Positions 20,580-28,802 are shown, counted from the first letter of the stretch. The stretch: 64,000 nt of DNA from an uncultured Prevotella sp. (GCA_937922435.1 CAKZVT010000030.1:79908-143907), one strand, 5' to 3'. Notes: generated by a model from the letters alone, not told the origin. Translations and numbers: made by a program.

Positions 20580-20716
20580 AAGAAGTTAAAGAAGTTAAGG
20601 AAGTTGGAGAAGTTAAAGACAAACGTCATGTTGATTGTAGCCAGCATCTTGATTTTGCTTTTTTATAAAGGATTTGTCTTTAACTTCTCCAACTTCTTTA
20701 ACTACTTTAACTTCTA
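20580..20716. repeat. Inverted repeat, about 44-bp arms (GAAGTTAAAG family)
   Basis: The arms 20580-20623 and 20673-20716 match with two mismatches and are built from GAAGTTAAAG-like steps, as in the 8038-8209 element. The 49-bp loop is different. It separates yicC from gmk. Confidence 0.85.
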
Positions 20717-20729
20717 AAACCAGAAAGAT

Positions 20730-21293
20730 ATGCCCGGTAAAGTTATCATTTTCTCCGCCCCCAGCGGCAGCGGAAAGAGCACAATCATAGGCCGTTTGAT
20801 GGCGCACGAGGAGCTGAACATGGCTTTTAGCATATCGTGCACGAGCCGTCAGCCGCGCGGCACGGAGCGCGACGGCGTTGAGTATTTCTTCGTTACGCCT
20901 GACGAGTTCCGCCGTAAAATCGAGAACGACGAGTTCCTTGAATACGAAGAGGTGTACAAAGACCGTTACTACGGTACGTTGAAAAGTCAGGTTGAGCGGC
21001 AGCTTGAGGCCGGCGAGAACGTCGTCCTCGATGTTGACGTTAAGGGGGCGTGCAACATCAAGCAGTTCTACGGCGACCGCGCCCTGGCCCTTTTCATCCA
21101 GCCCCCGTCGCTCGACGAGCTTCGCCGACGGCTCGAAGGCCGCGGCACTGACGCTCCCAGCGTAATCGAAGACCGCCTGGCGCGCGCCGAATTTGAACTT
21201 GGCTTTGCCTCGAAGTTCGACAAAGTAATCGTAAACGACGACCTCGACCGCGCCGTAAGCGAAGCCCTGGAGGCGGTGAAAAAGTTTGTATGA
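20730..21293 (+). CDS. gmk: Guanylate kinase
   Basis: A 187-residue cytoplasmic kinase that phosphorylates GMP or dGMP with ATP, supplying GDP for nucleic acids and (p)ppGpp. The P-loop is SAPSGSGKST (residues 9-18) and the GMP-binding region is SCTSRQPRGTERDGVEYFFV. The lid and core segment ENVVLDVDVKGACNIK is also canonical. Length and motif spacing are normal. The stop codon overlaps the nadD start (ATGA at 21290-21293), so the two are translationally coupled. Confidence 0.96.
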   Translation: MPGKVIIFSAPSGSGKSTIIGRLMAHEELNMAFSISCTSRQPRGTERDGVEYFFVTPDEFRRKIENDEFLEYEEVYKDRYYGTLKSQVERQLEAGENVVLDVDVKGACNIKQFYGDRALALFIQPPSLDELRRRLEGRGTDAPSVIEDRLARAEFELGFASKFDKVIVNDDLDRAVSEALEAVKKFV

Positions 21294-21868
21294 CACCCTC
21301 AATCGGTATTTTCGGCGGTTCGTTCAACCCTGTACACAACGGTCACATCGAGCTGGCGCGGCGGCTTTTGACGCTTGCCGGGCTTGACGAAGTATGGTTT
21401 GTGGTGTCTCCCCAAAACCCTTTCAAGCGTAATGAAAAGCTTTTAGACGATGCGCTCCGCCTTGAAATGGTGCGCCTCGCGCTTGCGGACGAACAGCGCA
21501 TGGCGGCTTCCGACTGCGAGTTCCGCCTGCCTCGGCCTTCCTATATGTGGCATACGCTTCAGTCGCTTGCCAAGGATTATCCCGAACGCGAGTTCGTCCT
21601 GCTTATCGGCGCGGACAACTGGGCACGCTTCGACCAGTGGTATGCCGCGCGTGAAATCATTGCCAATCACCGCATTGTAGTCTATCCGCGTGAAGGCACG
21701 CCGCTCAATCCTGCTTCGTTCCCTCCCAATGTCACCCTTGCCGACATTGGTCTTGTGCCCGGCAGCAGCACCGAAGTGCGCCGCCGGATAGCCTGCGGCC
21801 AATCAATCGACGGTCTCGTGCCGCCAGTCGTGGCGGAGTTTATCCATAAAAACGAGCTGTATAAGTAA
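21290..21868 (+). CDS. nadD: Nicotinate-nucleotide adenylyltransferase
   Basis: A 192-residue cytoplasmic enzyme that joins nicotinate mononucleotide and ATP to form deamido-NAD. The nucleotidyltransferase motif GGSFNPVHNGHIELA is at residues 9-23. The C-terminal ISSTEVR-type motif appears as GSSTEVRRRI (about 160). The middle segment FVLLIGADNWARFDQW is characteristic of NadD. It overlaps gmk by 4 bp and is the end of that small operon. Confidence 0.95.
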   Translation: MTPSIGIFGGSFNPVHNGHIELARRLLTLAGLDEVWFVVSPQNPFKRNEKLLDDALRLEMVRLALADEQRMAASDCEFRLPRPSYMWHTLQSLAKDYPEREFVLLIGADNWARFDQWYAAREIIANHRIVVYPREGTPLNPASFPPNVTLADIGLVPGSSTEVRRRIACGQSIDGLVPPVVAEFIHKNELYK

Positions 21869-21896
21869 GTTTTTCTTAATACTTGCCCTTATTTTG

Positions 21897-21950
21897 TTAC
21901 TTATAAGGAATAAAAGCAACAAATTATTCAGATGTGTTTCTTATAAGAAA
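21897..21950. promoter_or_regulatory. Paired palindromes overlapping the ATPase promoter
   Basis: TTACTTATAAGGAA (21897-21910) and TTTCTTATAAGAAA (21937-21950, perfect palindrome) have centres 40 bp apart. The second covers the expected -33 position of the promoter of the downstream ATPase gene, as an operator would. The same pair with the same 40-bp spacing recurs after the gene. Confidence 0.65.
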
Positions 21951-21967
21951 TAAAAATTATATCTTTG
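21937..21967 (+). promoter_or_regulatory. Promoter of the AAA_14 ATPase gene
   Basis: TTTC (21937-21940) as weak -33 box, a 19-bp spacer and TATCTTTG (21960-21967). The start codon is 20 bp downstream. Confidence 0.65.
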
Positions 21968-21986
21968 CAAAAAACAAGGTAATGCG

Positions 21987-23195
21987 ATGAAACTGATAGA
22001 ACGGTTGGATTACACGGACAGGATAGAACGCATTTTCGGCAAGGGCGTAATCGTTGCACTTACCGGGCAAAGGCGTGTCGGAAAGAGCTGCATTATGGCA
22101 CAGGTGATGCAGCATATAGGCTCTTTGCCGCAGGCAAATGTGGTTTATCTGAACAAGGAGAGAAACGAGTTTGACAATATCTGCGATTATAACGACCTGC
22201 TTGGATTTGTCAATGGACGTTTGTCGACAGGCAAAGACAATTATCTTTTCATTGACGAGGTACAGGATATAGACGGTTTCGAGCGTGCGCTTAGAAGCCT
22301 GCAAGCCGATGATGCCTGCCAGATTATGGTTACGGGCAGCAACGCCAAGATGCTTTCAAGTGAACTGTCGACGTATCTAAGCGGTCGGCATATCGACTAC
22401 CACATACAGAGTTTGGGTTATGAAGAGTTCTTGTCGTTCCATAAAATGACAGACAGCGATGATGCGCTTACCGCTTATTTGCAATATGGAGGGTTGCCGC
22501 AGCTTGGCAGGCTCGGTTTGGATAACGTAGAACTTGTCGACGATTACTTGGAAAGCGTTTATTCCACAATCCTACTGAAGGACATCGTGGAGCGAGGACA
22601 GATTAGGAATGTGACCCTTCTTAAGACTTTGGTACGCTTTATGGCGGACAATATCGGCAAGCTGTTTTCGGCCACGAGCATAGTAAAATTCCTTAAAGGT
22701 CAGCGTGTAGATACCTCGGCAAAGGTCATTCTGAACTATCTCGACCTGCTTTGCGACGCTTACATAATAAACAAGGTAAGCCGTTACGACATTCATGGCA
22801 AGCGTATTTTCGAGCTTGGCGACAAGTATTATTTTGAGGATTTGGGTCTGCGCAACCATATTGTGGGCGGCAACAGGGCGGCAGATATCGAGAAGGTGAT
22901 GGAGAACGCCGTGTATCTTCATCTGTTGCGGTTAGGTTATAAGGTCTTCGTCGGTCAGTTGTATAAGACGGAGATTGACTTTGTTGCAGAGAAAAACGGC
23001 AGCACTGTATATGTGCAAGTGGCTTACTTGTTGGCTTCGCAGGCTACAATCGACCGTGAGTTCGGCAACCTGAAGCAAATTGCCGACAACCATCCCAAAT
23101 ATGTAGTGTCGCTCGACCGCATGTTTGGGGCGGTAAATGCCGACGGCATAAGGCACGTCTATTTACGTGATTTCCTGAAGATGAAGGCGTTGTAA
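21987..23195 (+). CDS. AAA_14 / DUF4143 ATPase
   Basis: A 402-residue ATP-binding protein. Walker A GQRRVGKS is at residues 28-35 and Walker B YLFIDEVQD at about 88-96, followed by a sensor-type VTGSNAKML. The C-terminal half (about 205-400) resembles DUF4143, with EIDFVAEKNGSTVYVQVAY, a restriction-endonuclease-like fold motif (D then Q rather than the usual E-x-K). The family is abundant in Bacteroidetes and of unclear function; mobile behaviour or a toxin-antitoxin-like role has been suggested. The base composition is more AT-rich than its neighbours, and matching pairs of palindromes bracket it, which hints at acquisition as a unit. Confidence 0.88.
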   Translation: MKLIERLDYTDRIERIFGKGVIVALTGQRRVGKSCIMAQVMQHIGSLPQANVVYLNKERNEFDNICDYNDLLGFVNGRLSTGKDNYLFIDEVQDIDGFERALRSLQADDACQIMVTGSNAKMLSSELSTYLSGRHIDYHIQSLGYEEFLSFHKMTDSDDALTAYLQYGGLPQLGRLGLDNVELVDDYLESVYSTILLKDIVERGQIRNVTLLKTLVRFMADNIGKLFSATSIVKFLKGQRVDTSAKVILNYLDLLCDAYIINKVSRYDIHGKRIFELGDKYYFEDLGLRNHIVGGNRAADIEKVMENAVYLHLLRLGYKVFVGQLYKTEIDFVAEKNGSTVYVQVAYLLASQATIDREFGNLKQIADNHPKYVVSLDRMFGAVNADGIRHVYLRDFLKMKAL

Positions 23196-23221
23196 TCGTT
23201 TTCTTTTTCCTTTATATTTTG

Positions 23222-23275
23222 TTTCTTATAAGTAACAGATTTACGAACTGTATGCAATCTGTTACTTATAAGAAA
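23222..23275. repeat. Second palindrome pair downstream of the ATPase
   Basis: TTTCTTATAAGTAA (23222-23235) and TTACTTATAAGAAA (23262-23275), centres 40 bp apart, as on the upstream side. The right copy is extended by flanking ATCTG/CAGAT to a longer palindrome and contains the stop codon of the minus-strand CPBP gene. Confidence 0.65.
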
Positions 23276-24049
23276 CAGATTTCTTTATCTTTGTTCCTTT
23301 GTTCAACGCCATTATGCAGAGCGTGAGGCCGACGGCGGCGATGGCGGCGAGCGTCCATTCCACAGCGGTAGCTGTCGCTTCGCCAAGCGTTTCGATGCTG
23401 GGAAGGGCGCTGTCGGGTATTGCGCAGACGGTGTTGTTCGTGGCATGGAGCACTATTGGCGGCCAGAGGCTGCCTGTGCGCACGGCGAACCACCCGGCGA
23501 TGAGGCCGTATGCGAAGTAAAACGGCATCAGCTCGAGTATTAGGTGCATCGCGGCGAAGAGCAGGGAGGGCACGGCGAGGGTCACGATGATGTTGCAACG
23601 CCTGGCGAGCAGGCTGCCAGTCATAGCTCCGCGGAACACCATTTCTTCGACGAATGGCCCAAGCAGGCAGCCTGTAAACAGGATAAGCACCGAGCCTGAC
23701 GCGAACGGGTCGCTTTCGTTGACGGCCTCTTCAAGCCCGAGTGCGTTGGTTAGCGGACTTTCGATTAATATTATGCACAGGGCGGACAACGCTGCCAAGG
23801 CGCACGCCTTGCCCGTGCCAGCCGTCCACGTTGTGAGCATACGGCGCACCATACGCAGCCTAATGAATACCAGGAAAGGCACGGCAACGCCAAAGACAAG
23901 GCTGTGTCCTCAACCCAAGGCGCGTCCAAGAGCGCGCCAGAGTCAACGCCTGCCGCCAAGGCGTACAGCATGAGGCATGAGAAAAACAGCAACGCAGTGC
24001 CGACATGCAGTACTACGAACAGTGCGAAATACAGTAACGACTTTTTCAT
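23262..24049 (-). pseudogene. CPBP family intramembrane protease, frameshifted
   Basis: The N-terminal part reads from the ATG at 24049 (MKKSLLYFALFVVLHVGTAL, a membrane segment) to about DAPWVEDTALS near 23890. The rest continues in another frame from about 23888 (LVFGVAVPFLVFIRLRMVRR) to 23264. Joining the frames gives one protein of about 262 residues with the CPBP motifs FVEEMVFRGA, FAAMHL and HATNN. CPBP (Abi) proteins are membrane proteases in CAAX-like processing or peptide immunity. The shift is consistent with a single missing base near 23885-23900. It may be a true inactivating mutation or a sequencing error. A promoter with both boxes (24059-24088) precedes the start. Confidence 0.8.
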
Positions 24050-24058
24050 AACGTGTTG

Positions 24059-24088
24059 CAAATGTAGTGAAATCAGCCGGACTTGCAA
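24059..24088 (-). promoter_or_regulatory. Promoter of the CPBP gene
   Basis: On the minus strand TTG (24088-24086), 19 bp and TACATTTG (24066-24059), directly before the ATG at 24049. Confidence 0.65.
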
Positions 24089-24201
24089 AATCCTGCGAGG
24101 CAAAATGCCGCTTGTTTCCGCCTTTTCGTTGCCAGGCGCATGACCTGTTCCCACGCTCGTTTTTGCCCGTCTGTAACCCGTTGGTAATCAGACGCGTTGC
24201 G

Positions 24202-24280
24202 AAAGGCCGTCTTTCGGGCTGCAAAAGGTGGCCTTTTAGACGGTGAAAGACGGTCTTTTGCATTGCAATATGCCACCTTT
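24202..24280. repeat. 22-bp phased palindromic array, 4 units (array 3)
   Basis: Cores start at 24202, 24224, 24246 and 24268, 22 bp apart; the last is the ATATG variant. The left flank 24169-24197 is a ~29-bp imperfect palindrome (GTAAC, TTGG, TCAG, GTTGC). Confidence 0.9.
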
Positions 24281-24351
24281 TGCAAAACCGCTTGCCAGCG
24301 GCCGTTTTGCGGCTGGCGGCAAGGCAAACCGTACTTTTCCGCATTTATTTA

Positions 24352-24381
24352 TTGTAAATAAGATAAAAAGATGTACTTTTG
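24352..24381 (+). promoter_or_regulatory. Promoter of the phosphoethanolamine transferase gene
   Basis: TTG (24352-24354), a 19-bp spacer and TACTTTTG (24374-24381). It lies inside the upstream extension of the open frame and so supports the start at 24405. Confidence 0.75.
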
Positions 24382-24404
24382 CCGGAAAATTTACAATCAT
24401 CGGG

Positions 24405-26249
24405 ATGAAACTTGTTGACAAAATCGGGTGCGCCTTGGCGTCTGTGCTCAAGCCCTTGCGCGGTTACGGCGCGTTCGTCGTGTTCATGTTCGTGCTGGGC
24501 TTGGTGGCCGTCTACGCCGTAGTGCCCGCCAAGCGCGGCTACCACGCCTACGAGTTGGCTCCCGAAGAGATTTTTGTCGACGTGTGCCTGCTGTGCCTCG
24601 TGCTGTGGATTATGCCGCGCAAGGTCGGCCTGTGGCTCAAGCGCGCCATGTATTTCGTGGCCTACCTGCTTGCCATTGTTGACGTGTATTGCTTCGTAAA
24701 GTTCGACACTACCATAACCCCCACTATGCTGCTTTTGGTCGGCGAGACCAACAGCGACGAGGCGGCGGAGTTCGTCGAGTCGTACATGACGTTCGGTGTT
24801 GTCTTCACCCGTCTCGGCCGCGTGCTCCTTGTGATGCTCGCGCACATCGTCTGGGCGGTGCTGTGGCACAGAAAAGAACGAAGAGTGAAGAGTGAAGAAT
24901 CCAAATGTTCTTCTGGTAACGGATTCTTCACTCTTCACTCTTCACTCTTCACTTCATGGCTGCCGAAGGCAAAGCCCTGGCTGGGGCTTGTCCTTCTCGC
25001 CGCATTCGTCTACTGCGCCGTTGTGGGCTGGCCCAACAAGGCGGCGTATGCCCGCCTGATGTCATACGACAACATCGGCGACGTGGAGCACGAGCTTACG
25101 CGCAAGGACTGCGCCGTGATGTTCCATCCCGTGTACCGCCTGCTCTTCAGCGTCTACGCCAACGGGCTTACGGCGCAGCAGGTTGACAAGCTCGTGGCCA
25201 ACATCGACAAGGCCGTTGTCGACAGCTGTTCGTACCGCAGCAAGAACATCGTGCTCATAATAGGCGAGAGCTACAACCGCCATCACGCCGGCCTGTACGG
25301 CTACGGCATGCCAACCACGCCGCGTCAGGAGGCCCGTGCACGCAAGGGCAACCTCGTTCCGTACACAGATGTTGTGGCACCTTGGAACCTGACAAGTTTC
25401 GTATTCAAGTACCTCTTTTCGCTTTATACCGTTGGCGACAATGGCGAATGGTGCGACTATCCGCTGTTTCCCGAGCTGTTTCGCAAGGCCGGCTATCACG
25501 TCACTTTCCTTACAAACCAGTTCCTTCCGCAGGCGAAGGAGGCCGTGTATGACTTCAGCGGAGGCTTCTTCCTCAACAATCCGACGTTGAGCAAGGCCAT
25601 GTTCGACACGCGCAACACGAGCCTTTTCCGCTTTGATGAGGCCATGCTCGACCAGTATGACCGCCTTAAGAAATATAACAAGGAGCACAACCTCATAATA
25701 TTCCATCTCAAGGGGCAGCACGTTGACTACCGCACGCGCTTCCCACGGGGGCGCCGCCACTTCAACCCTGACGACTATGACCGCCCCGACCTCAAGCAGA
25801 AAGAGTTGCGCGTTCTGGCAGATTATGACAACGCCGTGCTTTACAACGACTCCATTGTAGACCAAATCATCAAACGCTTCGAAGACGAGGAGGCCGTCGT
25901 AATCTACGTTCCCGACCACGGCGAGGAGTGTTACGGCGAGGGTGTGCACTTCTACGGACGCATGCACTCTACCGAAATCACCGCCCGTCTGGCGCGCGAG
26001 GAGTTTGACATACCCTTCTGGCTTTGGTGCTCGCACGACTTCATAGTGAAAAATCCCGGAACTTACGGCGACATACTCAAGGCGCGCGACCGCCGCTACA
26101 TGACCGACGCGCTGCCCCATCTGCTGCTTTACCTCGGCGGTATAAGCACGCCCCACTACCGCGAGGAACTCAACATACTAAGTCCGCAGTACAACGAGGC
26201 GCGTCCGAGAATACTCAAGAACACTACGGATTATGACAAACTGGAGTGA
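24405..26249 (+). CDS. Phosphoethanolamine transferase (EptA/CptA-like sulfatase fold)
   Basis: The 614-residue product starts at the ATG at 24405, just after the promoter. About five N-terminal membrane segments (residues ~15-210) precede a periplasmic alkaline-phosphatase-type domain. Catalytic motifs are LIIGESYNRHH (metal ligand Glu), the segment APWNLTSF with the probable Thr nucleophile, HLKGQHVDYRTRFP and VPDHGEECYGEG. The family moves phosphoethanolamine from phosphatidylethanolamine to lipid A or surface glycans, often lowering polymyxin sensitivity. Residues about 159-180, in the loop before the last membrane segment, are encoded by a perfect 23-bp inverted repeat and look like an in-frame insertion. 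Confidence 0.9.
   Translation: MKLVDKIGCALASVLKPLRGYGAFVVFMFVLGLVAVYAVVPAKRGYHAYELAPEEIFVDVCLLCLVLWIMPRKVGLWLKRAMYFVAYLLAIVDVYCFVKFDTTITPTMLLLVGETNSDEAAEFVESYMTFGVVFTRLGRVLLVMLAHIVWAVLWHRKERRVKSEESKCSSGNGFFTLHSSLFTSWLPKAKPWLGLVLLAAFVYCAVVGWPNKAAYARLMSYDNIGDVEHELTRKDCAVMFHPVYRLLFSVYANGLTAQQVDKLVANIDKAVVDSCSYRSKNIVLIIGESYNRHHAGLYGYGMPTTPRQEARARKGNLVPYTDVVAPWNLTSFVFKYLFSLYTVGDNGEWCDYPLFPELFRKAGYHVTFLTNQFLPQAKEAVYDFSGGFFLNNPTLSKAMFDTRNTSLFRFDEAMLDQYDRLKKYNKEHNLIIFHLKGQHVDYRTRFPRGRRHFNPDDYDRPDLKQKELRVLADYDNAVLYNDSIVDQIIKRFEDEEAVVIYVPDHGEECYGEGVHFYGRMHSTEITARLAREEFDIPFWLWCSHDFIVKNPGTYGDILKARDRRYMTDALPHLLLYLGGISTPHYREELNILSPQYNEARPRILKNTTDYDKLE
24880..24943. repeat. Inverted repeat inserted in frame in a coding region
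   Basis: The arms 24880-24902 and 24921-24943 are perfect 23-bp reverse complements (GAAGAGTGAAGAGTGAAGAA type) around an 18-bp loop. The related string GTGAAGAGTGAAGAA occurs in the intergenic region near 15066. Translated residues are KSEESKCSSGNGFFTLHSS, unlike the rest of the protein. Confidence 0.9.
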
Positions 26250-26253
26250 GGAT

Positions 26254-26285
26254 ACCCACCCCAGCCCTCCCCAAGGGAGGGAGCT
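26254..26285 (-). repeat. CCCTCCC hairpin / G-quadruplex element, copy 4
   Basis: ACCCACCCCAGCCCTCCCC followed by AAGGGAGGGAGC. The G-rich strand is minus. It starts 5 bp after the stop codon of the preceding gene. Confidence 0.85.
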
Positions 26286-26360
26286 TGAAATGCCTTTAGC
26301 TGTGGCGTATTGGGCATATCAGGCTCATTTGTCTCATAGAACATAACCGCCGGTTCTGCA

Positions 26361-26439
26361 AAAGGCCGTCAATCGCATTGCAAAAGGCCGTCTTTTAGAG
26401 GCTAAAAGGCCACGTTTTGCACGGTAAAACACGGCAAAC
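26361..26439. repeat. 22-bp phased palindromic array, 4 units (array 4)
   Basis: Cores start at 26361, 26383, 26405 and 26427, exactly 22 bp apart; the fourth is strongly diverged. The flank GCTGACAGTCAGAGGGTTGG follows at about 26449. The 26250-26661 spacer holds this array and two G-rich elements; I see no gene in it. Confidence 0.85.
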
Positions 26440-26546
26440 GGGCAAGTGGCTGACAGTCAGAGGGTTGGCAAAAGGCATGCAAGCGGCGTAAAGACCGCCT
26501 TAAAATATATAAAATAATGTATAAAATCACCTGCAATTGCACATCC

Positions 26547-26650
26547 AGCTCCCTCCCTTGGGGAGGGTTGGGGTGGGTGTCTGCCCAATGTTGGGGTGGG
26601 TGTCTGCTCAATGTTGGGTGGGTGTCAGGTGGCTTTTGGATGGGTGTAAA
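26547..26650 (+). repeat. CCCTCCC hairpin / G-quadruplex element, copy 5, with tandem G-rich tail
   Basis: A complete element (26547-26580) is followed by further partial units GTTGGGGTGGGTGTCTGC, GTTGGGTGGGTGTC and GGATGGGTG up to about 26648, just before the acyltransferase start codon at 26662. Confidence 0.85.
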
Positions 26651-26661
26651 ATGACAATGCA

Positions 26662-27726
26662 ATGACCAAATCCCTTCTAACCCTTGCCGAGTCGAAGGCG
26701 TTACGCGGCATAGCCATACTCGGCATAATGCTCCATAACTACTGCCATTTCCTCGGTTTCGCCGTAAAGGAGAACGAATATACGTTCACGGCGGCCAAGC
26801 CCCGGATGCTGGCCGACAAGCTGTTGGCGCTCGACGGCGACCTGTTCGTCCACCTGATGTCGTTCTTCGGGCATTACGGCGTGCCCGTGTTCCTCTTCAT
26901 AAGCGGTTTCGGCCTTGTCTGCAAGTATGAGCAAAGCACGCCGCAGAGGGTACGCGCCGTGCCCTTCGTGGGCTATCATTACCTGAAGCTGCTGCGCCTT
27001 ATGTTTCTTGGCTACGTGGCGTTCGCCGTCGTCAGTTACCTGCATCCGCACGGTTACCACGGCTATACGCCGGGTCGCGTTGTGGCGCAGCTGCTCATGT
27101 ACATCAACATACTGCCCGACCCCGACCACATAATCAAGCCCGGGCCCTACTGGTTCTTCGGCCTCATGCTCCAGCTTTACATCGTTTACCGCCTGCTTGT
27201 CTACCGGCAGAAGACGTCGAACGTCGTCGCGCTAATCGCAATATGCTGGGTGGCGCAGGCCATGTTCACGCCCGAGAGCGACCCGGGAGGCGCTACTCTC
27301 AACCGCATACGCTACAACTTCATCGGCGGTATGCTGCCTTTCGGCATGGGAGTGCTCTACGCCCGACATGGCAGGGAGCTGTCGCCGAGGGCTTACCTGG
27401 CCTTGGCCGCAGTGTCGGCGGCGGTCGTTTACTTCGGCAGTTTCGCCTTCCAGGCGTGGCTTTGGGTGCCGGCGTTCGTCGTCGTGGGCGCAGTAGCCAC
27501 GGTGAAGCTAATCCCTGAAAAGGCGTTGACGCCGATGGTGTGGTTCGGGGCGATGTCGTCCGCGCTATTCGTGGTGCACCCCGTGACGCGTGAAATCATC
27601 ATAAAGATGTCTTACCGGGGGCAGGTGTACACGGGACTCATCGTCTACGTCGTTGCGTCAATACTGCTGGCGTGGCTCTTCAAGCTCGCTTTCAGGTATA
27701 TTCCGAAACCAAAACTAAGGCCATGA
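26662..27726 (+). CDS. Membrane acyltransferase (acyltransferase family 3)
   Basis: A 354-residue polytopic membrane protein with about ten hydrophobic segments. The N-terminal motif ALRGIAILGIMLHNYCHF contains the R and H typical of acyltransferase-3 proteins, followed by VFLFISGFGL. Members move acetyl or other acyl groups to sugars of surface polysaccharides from the cytoplasmic side. The donor and acceptor cannot be read from the sequence. The stop overlaps the start of a second acyltransferase by 4 bp (27723-27726), so the pair is translationally coupled. A degenerate G-rich tandem repeat sits directly in front of the start. Confidence 0.88.
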   Translation: MTKSLLTLAESKALRGIAILGIMLHNYCHFLGFAVKENEYTFTAAKPRMLADKLLALDGDLFVHLMSFFGHYGVPVFLFISGFGLVCKYEQSTPQRVRAVPFVGYHYLKLLRLMFLGYVAFAVVSYLHPHGYHGYTPGRVVAQLLMYINILPDPDHIIKPGPYWFFGLMLQLYIVYRLLVYRQKTSNVVALIAICWVAQAMFTPESDPGGATLNRIRYNFIGGMLPFGMGVLYARHGRELSPRAYLALAAVSAAVVYFGSFAFQAWLWVPAFVVVGAVATVKLIPEKALTPMVWFGAMSSALFVVHPVTREIIIKMSYRGQVYTGLIVYVVASILLAWLFKLAFRYIPKPKLRP

Positions 27727-28715
27727 AGAAACCAATCGAACTGTCGGACATAAGCCGCTACCGAGGCGAACTGATGGGGCTGGCGATGCTCTTCGTCATG
27801 TTTTTCCACGTTTGGCTGCCCAAGAGCAACCCCATGTACGGCCTCGTGCGCTGCGGCAACGTGGGTGTTGACATCTTCCTGCTGCTTAGTGGGGTGGGGC
27901 TTTGGTTCTCGTGGACTAAGAATCCGTCGCTGAAGCACTTTTTCAAGCGGCGCTACCTGCGCGTGTATCCTGCCTGGCTGGTCATTGCCTGCCTGTTTTA
28001 CATACCTAATTATATAAACACTCCGGGCGGCGGTTACAGCCCCGACATACCCAACCTCGTGGCAAACATACTCGTGGGCTGGAGCTTTTGGCGCGTTGAC
28101 GACCTCACGTTCTGGTTCGTTCCGTCAATCATGATGCTCTACACGTTCGCCCCTGCCTACATGACGCTCATACAGCGCCACCCTGCCTACCGCTGGACGC
28201 CAGTGCTGGCGATGGTCTTGGCCGTAATGGTGCAGTATTATCCGCCCGTTCACCAGGCCGTAGGCCACCTCGAAATCTTTTTCAGCCGCATACCAATTTT
28301 CCTCATAGGACTTAACCTCGGGGCGTGGGTGAAGGAGCGGCGCACCATTGACGGACAGGCCGTATGGCTCTTCGTGCTGGCTTTCGTCATGAGCCTTGCA
28401 ATGTGCGTCGAGTTCGAAGAGGCGTGGCGCGGCCGCTTCCCACTGTTCCTGGAGCGCATGGTCTACATACCGCTCACTATCTCCGCCGTGGTGCTGCTTG
28501 CCCTGGCGTTGCGCCATACGCCGCAGCGTGTGCGCCGTGCGCTGGCCTTTGTGGGGACAGTCAGCCTCGAGCTGTACCTCATACACATACAGTTCGTCCT
28601 GAAATACATATCCCCTTACCGCCTCGGCTACTGCCTCACGGTGCTGCTAATGCTCGCCGTGTCGCTTGTGCTGGCGTGGGTTTTGCACAAGGTCTTAGGG
28701 AAAATAACGGGTTGA
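27723..28715 (+). CDS. Membrane acyltransferase (acyltransferase family 3), second copy
   Basis: A 330-residue polytopic membrane protein using the ATG at 27723, which overlaps the TGA of the preceding gene. Motifs parallel those of its neighbour: YRGELMGLAMLFVMFFHVW (R and H) and VDIFLLLSGVGLWFSW. It has about ten hydrophobic segments and ends with a helical basic tail. It probably O-acylates a surface glycan, perhaps at a different position from its neighbour; the two are only distantly similar. The spacer after it carries three different repeat types. Confidence 0.88.
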   Translation: MKKPIELSDISRYRGELMGLAMLFVMFFHVWLPKSNPMYGLVRCGNVGVDIFLLLSGVGLWFSWTKNPSLKHFFKRRYLRVYPAWLVIACLFYIPNYINTPGGGYSPDIPNLVANILVGWSFWRVDDLTFWFVPSIMMLYTFAPAYMTLIQRHPAYRWTPVLAMVLAVMVQYYPPVHQAVGHLEIFFSRIPIFLIGLNLGAWVKERRTIDGQAVWLFVLAFVMSLAMCVEFEEAWRGRFPLFLERMVYIPLTISAVVLLALALRHTPQRVRRALAFVGTVSLELYLIHIQFVLKYISPYRLGYCLTVLLMLAVSLVLAWVLHKVLGKITG

Positions 28716-28736
28716 ACACCCACCACACAGCCTCCT

Positions 28737-28772
28737 AACACCCACCCCAGCCCTCCCAAAGGGAGGGGGCTT
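28737..28772 (-). repeat. CCCTCCC hairpin / G-quadruplex element, copy 6
   Basis: ACACCCACCCCAGCCCTCCC followed by AAAGGGAGGGGGC, preceded by a degenerate ACACCCACC unit at 28716-28733. The G-rich strand is minus. Confidence 0.85.
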
Positions 28773-28802
28773 GATGTGCTTCGTAGGATGTACGGGTTTG
28801 CA

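Noticed and set aside
25062..26156. Long minus-strand frame opposite the phosphoethanolamine transferase.
   Set aside because: It is a shadow frame of a high-GC gene with typical codon bias; the + strand gene has clear catalytic motifs and a promoter.
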